A stretch of DNA of 64,000 nucleotides from Byssochlamys sp. IMV 00236 (lineage: Eukaryota; Ascomycota; Eurotiomycetes; Eurotiales; Thermoascaceae): the NCBI GenBank assembly GCA_001931875.2, contig MSJH02000660.1, forward strand, positions 62,001-126,000, in the 5' to 3' direction. Shown one piece after another: positions 34,527 to 46,292 of the stretch. Under the pieces are notes generated by a model. It searched no databases and was not told the DNA's origin. It saw only the letters and a list, made by a program, of their open reading frames with translations. A program made the translations under genes and the position numbers. Numbering within the stretch: the first letter of the stretch is position 1; every line of letters starts with the position of its first letter.

Positions 34527-35342
34527 TTAAGCATCTATTTTCATGTCTCGTAAGATCTTCGCGACCAGCTTTTTCTGGTCTGCGGCGTTCAGTTTACGTT
34601 CGTCCGTCTCTACCAGACACCGTCCGATAGCAACCGTCATCTTCACAGCATTGTCGCCGCTGTTCGAACAATCAACCCAAACCTTTCCATTTCGACCAAT
34701 TGCGATTTCAAATCCTCCCTTGCTTTTGAATCTCGCGCCCAGTTCGTCCAGAATGACGATCTCCGACGCACCAGGCTTCATCAGTCTTGCTGCCAGACCG
34801 GTCGAGATCTCAAATAGCATCCCGCCGGTCAAGGGACCTAGACCGCCGTCTGCCTTGCCCGTCGTTGGATTCACACATGTTATTTCGACTTCCGCGCCGG
34901 CTCCTACTCCAACGGATAGGACGCGAGCGTAGACCAGATCTCCAGCCTTGAGCATCGGCCTCGTCTTCTTCGTTGCGCCTTCGAAGGCAAGCTGGCCCAG
35001 CATCACTTGCGGCGCATGTGGTGTGAGGGTACAGTGGAAATAGTCTGGACTCGAACGGTTGACCTGTGCAATCACCAGGTCATGAACGGTCGGAACATAG
35101 CGACGGTTTGGGAATGAGAGGAGAGAGACGGCATTTCGCTTAGCATCGGTGGTGAGTAAACCCGCTTGCGTCGCGGTGATGGTATGGCCTGAAGGTTTCG
35201 ATCGCGATGAGGGTATCGTAGGGTTCTGTTGAGATAGAATGCGCAGTCCAGATCCTAGTTTCAAAGGGGTAGAGCCGGTGGAGGAGGGGAGGATGTTCGA
35301 GGGGACATTGTCGCCCGGTAGGAGGATCGTCGGGGAGGTCAT
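34527..35342 (-). CDS. rrp40: RNA exosome cap subunit Rrp40 (EXOSC3)
   Basis: Rrp40 is one of three S1/KH cap proteins that guide RNA into the nine-subunit exosome in nucleus and cytoplasm. The gene is intronless and encodes 271 residues, near the yeast length of 240. The N-terminal strand region (ILLPGDNVP) is followed by the S1 domain: NRRYVPTVHDLVIAQV, FHCTLTPHAPQVMLGQLAFEGATK and GDLVYARVLSV. The C-terminal part has the KH domain with FEIAIGRNGKVWVD, the type of GxNG loop expected in the Rrp40 KH, and the AIGRCLVE helix. The start is the first ATG in the frame and agrees with the family start at the cap strand. Confidence 0.96.
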   Translation of the reverse strand: MTSPTILLPGDNVPSNILPSSTGSTPLKLGSGLRILSQQNPTIPSSRSKPSGHTITATQAGLLTTDAKRNAVSLLSFPNRRYVPTVHDLVIAQVNRSSPDYFHCTLTPHAPQVMLGQLAFEGATKKTRPMLKAGDLVYARVLSVGVGAGAEVEITCVNPTTGKADGGLGPLTGGMLFEISTGLAARLMKPGASEIVILDELGARFKSKGGFEIAIGRNGKVWVDCSNSGDNAVKMTVAIGRCLVETDERKLNAADQKKLVAKILRDMKIDA

Positions 35343-36529
35343 GGTGAAGACACCTGGGTGCGCAAGAAGAGATGCAAAGGGGAAAAGGTCTATATTTCCA
35401 AGATGACCATGGCAGGACGTTTAATTCCGCCCTGGTATTGAAAAGTGCGCGGGGAGAGGGAGAGCGCTGATGGTTTCCAAGATGGTAGAGAACTTAAACG
35501 TGAGAAAAATAACCTTATCGATAAAGTATCCACGTGATCTGATGTATCCCCAGGAACAAGATGGTCGGGCACATCTTAACTATTGAACTGGATGATATAA
35601 GCTCCATAAAATAATATGTGAAAATTGCCATGTAATCTTCTAGGGTCTAGTTAGTATGTCATTCATAACCAAGATTCGAACCAATCTGTACGTTGCTGCT
35701 CAAACGAACTTAGCTATAGCGGAACCAGACATATATTTTCGATAACATGACCGACCCATCGATGCTATCCTCCCTCTTTAGAAACACCATTATCAACGAA
35801 GTATGAGAAGACCTGAGCAAAGAGCCCTGTTCCGACTACTGGTGATGGAATATCGACTGTTAAGATAACATCACTTCTGAATGTAGTATGCGCGATGAAA
35901 AGCTATATTCTATCCACATCGACTGAAGAATTATTGAGAGACCTCACCGGAAAGGGTCCCTGAACGAATGACCTTCCAATACTGTTATTCAGTTTTTACT
36001 GACTTGAAGATAATCAATATTTATTATTGTTAACGAATACCTCTTCAATGACATCCCACTGGATATTCCGCTTCGCATCTCTGGTGATTTAGACCTTGCC
36101 GATAACAAACTCCGAAAAAGTCACTGTTCAACTAAAATCCCTATTTCTTTCATGTCAGTGATTCATCATCCAAGCTGGTTCGCTCAATTGCTGTTTTCCA
36201 GATGCTACTAGAAAGGTCGACAGATCGGTCGAGACGGACCACAGGGTAGATATCTAGCCACTTACGCGACGTCGAACGACGAAAGGAGACTGTATCCGAA
36301 ACACCGGGGAGGAGTAGTAATAAAGAAAGGCGGGTATGTGACTGCCTAGGTAGATAGTTGAAGTAGGCGCCAGTTCAAGGATCTGCATTCGAGATAAGCG
36401 CTCAACAGTCTACTGAAACATGAGGCCAGGCAATAGCTATCGCTAGCCTTGTTCTCGTAGAACAGTTACTATGGTTAGAAATGATCGGAGCGTTACAACC
36501 ATGGTGGACTTGGGAGTAAACCTGGCATA

Positions 36530-37113
36530 GAGTGAAGTTCTCCTTGGCCATGTGGAGTGTCTGCCTGGGAAGGACGGAGAACTTGGCGTTCCGCCTCAGG
36601 CAGCCAGCGGCGACTGTCACGGGCTCGATCTACGTAGTAATTATACCATTCAACCTGTTGGGATTCAATATCGAAGATGATCGCGATCTGCTTCCTGGTT
36701 CGAGAATATACCACCAGACCGCCGTGCCAGGTGGAACGATGGTCGTAGATGAAATGACGGTGTGCTCTCATCGAGTATATTGACCCGCTTGGGAGTCACT
36801 TGTGCGGCTGGAGGTGATACATAGAGCGCAAAGAGAAGTTTAAGCTCATCATTGATGGGACCTTGACGTATGCAGGAGAAAAGACCGTGGGGACAAACTT
36901 CCAGCTTCCCAGATGTGAGGGGAACTGCACAGTTACTCCTGGCAAAGCGGGCCGCAGAAGGTTCCCAACTTACATCAAGTATAACTATCAGCTTCGCGGG
37001 TCTGACGAATAAAACATTATCGAGTCACGGTAAAACTTGACAAGAGAGATGATCCTTACATCATTATTGGTACCCGATACCGGTCGTATGGGCCCGTGGT
37101 TTGTAGATGGTAG
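36530..37113 (+). pseudogene. Degraded coding relic, family not recognised
   Basis: Three protein-like stretches lie in order on the plus strand but in shifting frames. Frame 1 covers about 36590-36783, with GSIYVVIIPFNLLGFN and DLLPGSRIYHQTAVPGGTM. Frame 2 covers 36818-37009, with FKLIIDGTLTYAGEKTVG and RCEGNCTVTPGKAG. Frame 1 resumes at 37015-37110, with YRVTVKLDKRDDPYIIIGTR. Stops separate them and no consensus introns connect them cleanly. This looks like a gene broken by small indels; the family is unknown to me. Confidence 0.35.
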
Positions 37114-37614
37114 TATCATTCAGATAGCTCTTATTTATTTTCTTTGGTCTAGAAAGAAATCGCAGGATGACCGAGCAATTCCTCCAAAGGAAAAATAGAC
37201 GACACTGGAGGATTATGCTTTGGACCCATCAAAAAGACCCATCATATGTGTTGACTGCATGTTGTGCAGCAGAATATGCAGTCATTGTTGTGCAAGAGGC
37301 TGAGATGCCAACATCTGACATGCCGGGGATGCTCATCGCTGCAACCCAGCATGACATCTGCAGCACGAAGAAATATCGTCCGGACAACCCCGGAGACTTT
37401 ACCCTGGATCTGCGAGATTAGCTTCGCAACGACGTACGGGACAGTCACAAGCAAGGAACACTCTTATCCCAGGGTGGTAGTTTCTAGTGTCGCATCGAGT
37501 ATCCAAATCAGTAGTGAGACGCATCTTATGCTAAAACAGTAGGTGAATGCGAGAGATAGGATTTGTTACTCCGTCCAAAGCTGCAGTGCTGCAACGTCGC
37601 CTTTGGATATTTCC

Positions 37615-37926
37615 CTATCTCACACCACTGATCTCAACATCGTCCAACACGTGCTTGATCGTGGCTGCGCCGCTGGTATCCTGCGTTAACTGATCAACGC
37701 AGCACCTGACTCCGCGAGACGAACCAGACGTGGTTATTTTGTTCTGAAACAGAGACGGGGAACTTTCGGACACGGTGACACAAGTGATAGACCACCGGAA
37801 GTTCCTTTGATGCTGATCGAAGGCGCCGGTCAGCAGCTCAGCTCTGATCGGGTCTTCGCCCCGTTCAAGGAAGGGCGTTGAGTCTCCGGGGCTGAGAATC
37901 GACAGGAATCGCGGATCATCTTTCAA
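37615..37926 (-). CDS. Orphan open frame, doubtful
   Basis: A 103-codon frame in an otherwise gene-free region. The composition is moderately protein-like (FLSILSPGDSTPFLERGEDP, GAFDQHQRNFRWSITCVTV), with no known domain, signal peptide or conserved motif. It could be a short gene, a fragment of a relic, or chance. Confidence 0.2.
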   Translation of the reverse strand: MKDDPRFLSILSPGDSTPFLERGEDPIRAELLTGAFDQHQRNFRWSITCVTVSESSPSLFQNKITTSGSSRGVRCCVDQLTQDTSGAATIKHVLDDVEISGVR

Positions 37927-40900
37927 ACATGACTATCTACCCCTGACATGGGATTATGACATGACGATTCGAAAGAAGCAGCGGACTAGCGCCGCGATAA
38001 GTAGGCTGCAAGGATCCGACGGGTTGGTTCTCCGGATAGCGACCATCTCCCCGTGTGGGGGATGTGCTTATCAGTGGTTGTAGTAGGAATAATGCGTATC
38101 TATGTAGTGTATGCATTATTATTGTTGAGAAAGCGATAGATATCAAGCAGCTGGCGATAAGAAACAGACCGCCAGAACCCGGCAGCCTGGGAATGGGGGC
38201 ATCGATGGGGCCAGCCAGCGACCGCCCGGGATGGCTTAGGGCAGAGGCTGCCACGTGGGAAGGGGTAGTCGGCACAACAGTGGAGAGAGGATGGGAAAAA
38301 AAGTCCCCAACAACGACAGACGAGGCGGGAAACGGTATCTAGGGAAGAAATGAGGGCCACCGCCGTGGATCCTTGATCGTGTGCTCGCTTTCCGTTTCAT
38401 AACAGTGGCAAAAGTTTCTCCATGAGATTCGGGGCATTCCCGAGTGGATCGATCGTTGTTTACTTCGTATACCTCAGGAGTCTTGCTCTGGTAGAGAATC
38501 ACGCAGTAGATACCTGGTAACTTAGTGTTCTCTGTACAGTCAGTTCATCCCCGGAGCATTATTATTACTAACTCGAGACAAAGACAGGTGATCCCTCCGG
38601 ATCAGACTCAGGGAACGCTTCTGCGGCTCTGTTTTCCCGCTTGTCCGAGCTACGAGTCGACGCTCAACACTGATTCGAGATCAGCGTGGTCGGGAAGGCG
38701 GATAGGTGCGCCCTGCACCTCTGACGGCAAGGGATCTAAGTATCTGTACTCGAGTAGACGCCGTTGGACGAGTCTGATGGACGGGTGACCTGTCATGCCT
38801 CGGCCGGAAAACATGCGTGCTAGTAACTCCGTAGACGATCTATGGTAGACTACGGAGTACTACTACTCTGTTCAACGGTCATGGCGGGGCCCTGCTCTAA
38901 GCAAGAAGCGGTGTAACTAGTTACTCACTGTACTGGGACATATAGTAGTCGGGACGATGGAATGATACACATGGAAAATAATAGGGCAGATTACAAGTGT
39001 TGATGTGCATGTATGGGCTCCGTCATCGGTGGGTTCCACGCAAGTCATCATGTCCCATGATCAGGATCCAGAAGTAATAATAATCATAGAGATTTGACAA
39101 GCATATGACATCTCTGCGGATAAAGGCGACCGCCATGCGAAGCGATTTCCTCTAAGGGAGCTTTGCTTACCCGCGCTGTGCCCTCACTGGAGGAAGGATT
39201 CATGACACCGCTGCAACAGGACTCCCATGCAATGCACACCGCGAGGAGTATTCCGGAGTATCTAGGATGCGAACAGGGGTTGGATGCTTGTTTCCAACCG
39301 AGGATGCGCAGTAGATAGTGATGAATAATAACGATGATCCCCATCTAGGAATTCTACACTACACAGCTGAAAAGAACGACATGCGGACGAGACAAACAAC
39401 AGTAGTATTACCCGAATCAGGATCCGGACTGGGCGAGAGAGCAACACGACGGGAGCGTGTTCACCTTCCTGTTCGGCCAAAGTTGTTGAAGGCGAAGCAC
39501 TGAGCAGTAAACGGTTCTGTCTCGTGGGCCGGCGGGTCGCGGATGGAATATCGGGTCCGATCTACGAACCAGCGTGCATCGAAATAATAATGCGAGAACT
39601 TCGCCAGCGAGGCGTGGTGGACGGGTCCGCACGACGGCGTCCCAATGCTGGAGACGTCGATGGAAAATCCGCTGGAACTAGACGAATCAGCACTTGAGGA
39701 AAAATGGTTTTGATTAGATATTTCTCTGATTTTCTAGGCGCGTCTGGGTCCAGCATGTTGAGGCTCTCCCGTGGTTCCCGGGCGACCTCTTAGCCCGAGT
39801 TTGCAAGGATGGAGAAACTGAACTACTGAACGAGACTGCGAATTAGAAATAGATAGACCAGGTCCCAGGATCCGATCTCTGTCCGAGATTTCCCATATCC
39901 TCGGATAAGCACATGGAGCGCGAATGGTGGGGGAAAAGACAGTGGTTCTTCTTCCTCTTCTTCTTAGCGTTTGATTGTTACGATAATAATCATAATAATT
40001 CCAACGCAACTTGTTGATAGACGATCCGGGGGTGTTGAGCAAAAACCGGTTTGGAGAGGGGCGAGCTGCATGTTTTCTGCTTTGCTGCACGAGTGATCTC
40101 TTGCACCTGTGGCTGAAGCAGAAGGATGAAACTGGACGGACTTTCTGTCGCGGATCGTCGCTGAATAGGCCGTGCCCACCGTCGCAACGAGTGTTAGAGT
40201 CGTCAGCAACAGTCGTGCGCATTCTCGCGATCATTCGCCCAAGAGGAACAAGAGGAATAAACTTAGTGCTATAGGGCGGATTTTGGCCCCTCCACCGCAC
40301 GGCCATACCAACTTACGGCCGATAACTACTGGTAGAACTTAATAAACTACCGAATGGGGGCAATAGTAATAATGAATAAATGAATAATAATATAGCAAGC
40401 AGACTAACTAACTACTATCTAGACCTTGCATTGATCGATGATCAGACACGTTGAGAAGATGGGCTGCGGAATATTATTATTATTGTTCTGGGGAGTCGAG
40501 ACTTGAGCGCTGCAGGAAATCTTTGCAGACCCGCCGCATTGATCTCATCTGTAATTTAATATACTGTAGAGTATCACTTTTGGGAGTGATGGTAGGCAGC
40601 ATCAGTATCAGAACTCTCTCCTCTGCGTGGTTTTTTGGCTGTTGCTTTTTTTCTCTTTTTTCTTTTCTTTTATTCGCTGCCTGAACGGATCCGAAGTAAT
40701 AAGCGATGGACCCCGGGCTCTGCGCATCCTCATCTCATCTCACGTCCAGCGGGCAGAGTCCGAAGTGCTGGGCCGAAAGAAGCATGGTGGCCCATGTTCG
40801 CGGGGAACAACCCACGGTTTGGTGGTGGGTTTCATTTCTTCCGTGTACCGTTCTACAGGGCTTCGATCCCTTCCATTTTGCCGAACTGGTGAGCACGGCC

Positions 40901-41136
40901 GGGCTTCTAGGGCGCTTCTAACCTGCTGGAGCAGGCCTAGGATGGTCCCAGAGATCTCCAGGGCGACAGCCAGCCGTGCAGAGCCGACATGAGAAGACGG
41001 GGGTTGGTTAATAATAATAATTAATTTGTTGTTCTTTTTAGTTTTTTAGTTTTTAGTCATTTGGTGTGATGGGTTATTTAGTTAGTTGACTAGAGTCGAC
41101 GCTGCATAGATACTAAAGAAATACTAAAGAGACGAA

Positions 41137-41180
41137 CAAAAATTAAAAAAAAAAAAATGACAAAATGAAAAAAAAAGAAG
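41137..41180 (+). repeat. A-rich low-complexity tract
   Basis: It contains a run of 13 A at 41145-41157 followed by another run of nine A. It has no relation to a recognised element. Confidence 0.7.
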
Positions 41181-42082
41181 AGAATTGAATAAATAGATGA
41201 AAAGGGAAAACAAGCACCTCTAAGGCAGTGATTTAATTGCTACAATAGTATTGGGAGTTATTAAGTGGTGCGGTGCTCTTCTGGCTATATGGTACTGTAC
41301 CATAGTTCCTCCATATGCTGCTATACTACTACCGGCCTGGAAACCATCCGAAGAACACACAACCCCGGCGAGTTCTCGTCTCGGGGAGTCTTCAAGGAGG
41401 GGGGACCAAAGGCTGGATCTCTCTCGGGCTCCAGGGGAATGGCCAGCGCTAAGATAGTAATAGACCGCTCTTTACCGCGACTAGTCGGCCACCGTCGCCC
41501 GCGGTGGCTGGAGCCGGGGTCGGGCATCCCTGGTTGCAGCATCCTGATGCCGCGATGATAGATGATGATGTCCAGCCCGGTCTCGTCCCCGCCAGTCGCG
41601 CTCGATAACTAAACATACTCTCCTAAACTGACTGGTCGCTGGGCCTCTTGCTCTGTTCGGCCACTGTCTCCATCTGCTTTGCTTTCTTTTCTCTGGCCTC
41701 AGTTACCCACATTCCCAAGGCGCCTCTCATGCGCCGCCGTTTTCACATCCCATCCCGTCCCAGATTCGTTGCTCCGGACTTACAAAAGACCCTCAGCCGC
41801 TCTTATCGCGGATCTGGATTTCTGAACTCCCTCCTGCCATATACCTTGGGGTCTCTATCTTCCCCGTATTCCCATCTTTTGTGTGATAGGTGGTGAAAAC
41901 ATCTATTCACGGGGTAGTTAACAATCCTCAACGACCCTGGCCACATTGTGTGTCCTGGCAACGACTGCGTCATTGCCACTGGAATCCTCTTGCTGCCACT
42001 TATCATCACGGAAAGCATGTCGCGCAATCATGGACTAAACTGGCAGTTAGTTCCTTCTAAATAATATTAAAATCAGGTGGAT

Positions 42083-43758
42083 ATGGATTTTATTGTAAGT
42101 CTTTCCTGTTGCAGTCCCGTTCTGTCCGTTATATGCCGCAAGCTGGCACACTGGTCTATCTTGTGCTGTCGCGTATCGGGGCTCTCCCTAGATACAGACG
42201 CACCCAATGCACCAAGAAATCCTGCATCTATATACTCCTGCACTTAACACGATATGTGAGAAGAAGAAAGATCTCTTCTCAGTGGTCACATGCTACATTT
42301 ATGTGTTGCGATCGTGTTGCCTTTTATGCGCTGCGTTGACCGTGTTGCTGACATGACTTTTGCCTCTAGCTCTCTCTCACGCATTTCTGCGAGGTGCATG
42401 GCCCAACCTCGATTCTATGCTCGCAGGTCCTTCCTTTTACCTGCTCACAATGTTATCCTGATCCTTCCGACCTCTCCCCTAATGACACTCCTGCGACCTC
42501 ACACGAAACCACCTCTTCCCATGGCTTAGGAAACCGTAGCCGCGATGGCCGGTCTCCATCCTTGCCGCGAGAGCCTCCCCTGTCGACCTCCGTGGCCAGC
42601 GCATCGACAACGGATCCGTCGAGCGGCTCTCAGAAGATTGAAGACCACCCGTACTTCCTAAGAGGACAGCAAAAGCGAGTGGATGCGGATGCGCTGAACC
42701 GTTTTGGGGGCGCCGATGGCGACACTTGCGCCAGCTGCAGTTTGACGCTTCCAGAAGATGTCAGCAAACAGCTGCCACCAGGTGCGCCTGGTACTGTCAA
42801 ACCCGACGGCAAAGGCAGGAATGGGAGTCCGGTTCTACGATCGCGGGAGATGGTTTATTCTTGCGGCAGCAGTCATGATACCGACGATGACCACGATTCC
42901 CACTACCATTCTTCCTTTCCGGACTCTCTTCACTCGTCTTCAATCGCTTCCGATGCGTCATCCTGCCATACTCATATCCTCACTTATCTCTCCCTTCGCG
43001 GACCCCCTAACCCGGCGGACTACGCCCTTCTGCGACGTTCGTCGATCCGGACACTGAGTTGCGAACTTCTGCCCAGAGGTCTGTCCTCGGGCCCGTTGTG
43101 CTTTGGCGATTCCGTTGCCGGTTACACGATTGCGTATATCTTCCGTCTTCCCGACCCGATGGCTCGTGGCAAACGTCGGAGCTATGCGCTGGTGGCGCTT
43201 GCTGGCAAGGATGCGGGACGGGCGTTCCGCGCGTCTCCCGTGATCTGGCGGGCGTTTGGTCGCATCGCCAATGGCATCGTCAAGGCAGCGGAACGATACC
43301 AAGAGGAAGAAAAGCGCCGCGAGGAGCACAGCCAAGGTGCGAACAAGATCGGTGGACGCAACTATACTCCTGTCTCGTCTTTCCTGACGGGCAGAACGAT
43401 GGATCCTGATGGCATGCCCCGACGTGCTGGCCAGATCCGTGCCCGAAATTTGGCGGAAATCGTTGGCAACGAAATGATTTTTGCAGAATTACACGCCAGT
43501 TTCGTGGCTTTGCTTCAGCAGCTAGGTTCAATGTTTGGCGGAGTGCCCGTCTCTGAAGAGCAATTCGTCTGCAGCGTGGTCGGAGATGGACAAAGCACCG
43601 CTGCTTCCCGGAAACCATCAGTCGTGTCGGTGAAGGAGAAGCAAAAACCGCAAGCACCTCCAGCAAACACTGCGAATGACCTTCCCATATCGAAATTAGA
43701 ATTATCATCCGGCCCGAAGCCGATACCAATAGCCCAGCGTCGACCGGTCGTGGCGTGA
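42083..43758 (+). CDS. lst7: Folliculin / Lst7 homologue
   Basis: Lst7 (folliculin) with Lst4 (FNIP) is a GTPase-activating complex for Rag/Gtr GTPases that signals amino-acid state to TORC1 at the vacuole. A 12-nt first exon (42083-42094) encoding MDFI joins, over a 275-nt intron, to exon 2 (42370-43758), giving 466 residues. The joined start MDFILSLTHFCEVHGPTSI matches the folliculin N-terminal block, followed by the cysteine pairs CSQCYPD and CASCSL, a Ser/His-rich linker, and the longin-like domain with LRRSSIRTLSCELLP, GPLCFGDSVAGYTIAYIFRLPD and RSYALVALAGKD. The C-terminal DENN-like half of animal folliculin is short or absent, as in many fungi. The first exon is chosen because it restores the conserved MDF start. 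Confidence 0.88.
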
Positions 43759-44551
43759 TCGTCTTCTACGCTGAGCTATCCTTTTTTTTTTTACGTCTTG
43801 ACGACTCCCACACTAGATCTCGTCCTCCGTGTGCACACACACACTCTCACCGACCTTACTATTGCCCTTTGAAGCGCGCAAAGCGTCATCCATACCCCCC
43901 TTTTTCGAATCATCTTCCTCGACTTAACGGCCGAACTTCCTCATGAGCAGGTATAGAACTGGCATGGCGTATTGCATATCTGGGTACGGAGTCCGGCATA
44001 CCATCACAGCGATTGCTTCCATGGGTGGCTGAGCGATCTATTTGTCTTTTTTTGTCTCTGCATGGTGTCTAGTCCCTGCTGCGAGCGGGCCATGATGGGT
44101 GGCGTTTTAACATTTCTTGACTCGATCTGATTGATCATAATGAATCACGGCAGATTAATATCTATAGTAGGTGTAAATAGCTTATGAGCTTATTGAATCC
44201 TGTTGCCAAGTCCTACCATCTTTTCTATCTTGCCTAGGCGTATGCTTCTGTATGCACTGTAGATTGTATCAGCATTTAATCTCTGTTTAGATGTGTGATG
44301 TAGACCAGGAACTATTCGGCGATCGGAGAAACTTTCCCTCCGCGAGCAGCATCGGCATTTAGCACGAAGCGACAGCCTGAGGACACCAACCGGGAAAAAA
44401 CCCACCAAGAGCACAACCCGCATTGTGAACATCGAATTGCGCACCAGCCACCAACCACCACCAACGGTTTATTTCGACTCGAGAAAGGGGCACCCTTACT
44501 TGCTCTAGATACAAGAATATTAGACTGCGAGACAGTCTTCAGACAGAAACC
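43759..44551. other. Intergenic region between lst7 and eif3k
   Basis: About 790 bp. Contains T-rich and CA-rich runs just after the stop. Nothing else is recognised. Confidence 0.5.
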
Positions 44552-45592
44552 ATGGTTCTCGCCTTCGACAAGTGCGAGACGCGCCCGGCGCACATTGATG
44601 CCATTCTCAGCGGCCTCGACCGATACAACCCAGAGACGACCACCGTCTTCCAAGACTACGTGGTGCAGCAATGCGAGGACAGGACCTTTGACTGCTATGC
44701 TAACCTGGCTCTGCTGAAGCTGTGAGTATTTCTGCTTTTCTCCTGCTCTCTTTATCTTGTCAGTTCGGGATTTTATGTGAGTGTGGGGTTACCCATTACT
44801 CGACGGGTTCAGATGATGATGAACTTTTTTTTACCACGTTTCCTATTACCTGACCTCCCCTCTTGAACCGGGGGAGTATGGAGATCAATTATTAGCTCTA
44901 CCTGAAATTGTACCCGCGAAACAGTCATCCCGGTTGTTGGTTTGATGGATCGTATTTGCTTTGCTGCATTTCGGGCCACGGTTTGCTGACGATGATCGAC
45001 TCATATCCGGTATAGCTACCAATTCAACCCTCACCTCCTCCAGCCTGAGACGACGACAAATATTCTCGCCAAGGCTCTCACCGTCTTCCCCTCTCCCGCC
45101 TTCTCCCTCTCCCTGGCACTTCTCCCCGCGCACACGCAGCCTTTCCCTTCTTCCAACAGCGAGGAGTCCTCATCGCAGACTTCCGACTTTGTCGAGTCGA
45201 TCCAGAAGCTCGCTCGTCTGAACACTCTGCTGGAGTCTGCCCAGTACTCTCTGTTCTGGTCGACCTTCAACTCTGATGACCTGTACGCTGACCTGGTCGC
45301 TGATGTTGCTGGGTTCGAGGAGCTGGTGCGTGTCCGCATCGCTGTCGAGGTTGGCAAGGCATTCCGTGAGATCAGCATCGACGTGCTTGCTCAGTGGCTG
45401 GACCTACGCAGCCGTGAAGCCCTTGAGAAGTTCGTCGCCGACGTTTGCGGCTGGGAGGTCGACAAGGCCGCTGCCATCGTGAGAGTACCCAAGAACAAGG
45501 AGAACGAGGCCCGCAGCGAGATCAAGGGCGAGCGTGTTGGAGTTGACATGTTCGGCCGTGTCATCAGGAGAGGTTTCGAGCAACCTGCCTAA
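44552..45592 (+). CDS. eif3k: Translation initiation factor eIF3 subunit K
   Basis: eIF3k is a small non-core subunit of the eIF3 complex that binds the 40S ribosome. Exons 44552-44721 and 45016-45592, joined over a 294-nt intron, give 248 residues. The HEAT-like N-terminal half shows [19 protein letters not shown] and [15 protein letters not shown] (across the junction), and the middle part [20 protein letters not shown]. The C-terminal winged helix has [22 protein letters not shown]. Length and motifs fit the family. The intron is unusually long for this window and contains box C/D-like motifs (see findings). The stop lies 700 bp from the convergent tsr4 stop. Confidence 0.95.
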
Positions 45593-46292
45593 ATGGTGGG
45601 CGCTACTGCCTTTCCCTCTACCGGCCTGTTCGCAAGCATGCGAACCATTTCTTCACATTTTCGTCCCGATAAATACCACCCTTTCCTATTCTCTACTATT
45701 TACTTTTTTTTCTTTCCTATCCTACTTGAAGCCCGTGGATGAAGTTCGAAGGAAGCTCCCCACGGGGAGATGACTCGAAAACGACGAAGCATGGCGGGGT
45801 GGGAACTAAAATTTTCGCAAGGGGGGTACTCGGCGCAAATTGGCGTTCATGCAGTTCGCTTCAGACTCATGTTTGTCGATTTCTTTTTATTTATCCTTTT
45901 TTTTTAGTCTATGCATATTATGCCTATACATGTCTTGATGAAGAGGAAGACGAAGATGAAGCGGAGTGTCGAGACCCCATACCGTACGTCCGGGATGAAA
46001 AAAATAAATCGAGGATTATAGACATGTGAGAGAAAAGAGGATATTGACGAAATAGAGATAAAAGAAGATGATTCACAGTTCAACCCGTCTTGTGAACTGT
46101 ATGTTGGAAACGTAATATGCAATAATATATTATCCTACTTCAAATATCGAATATCAGATGGAGGATTTAACATGACTATTTGAACATGGAAGAAGAGCGT
46201 GAAACGCTCTTTTTGTTTGCATTTACTGGATCAATTATCTATGTACTTCTTTTTCTTTTTCCATATCGAAAGAGGTAGAAGAGCTAGTTAAA
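45593..46292. other. Intergenic region between convergent genes
   Basis: About 700 bp, T-rich and AT-rich, between the stop codons of eif3k and tsr4. No further element is recognised. Confidence 0.5.

Larger units (their letters stand above)
35343..42082. other. 6.7-kb gene-poor region
   Basis: No intact gene is recognised over about 6.7 kb. It contains a degraded coding trace (36530-37113), an orphan minus-strand frame (37615-37926), simple-sequence tracts including ATT runs near 40473-40486 and an A-rich tract near 41137-41180, and many stop codons. The last part should hold the promoter of the folliculin-like gene. Confidence 0.5.

Noticed and set aside
35670..35700. GATTCGAACC resembling a tRNA T-loop
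   Set aside because: Flanks do not form a T-stem and no other tRNA arms are present upstream.
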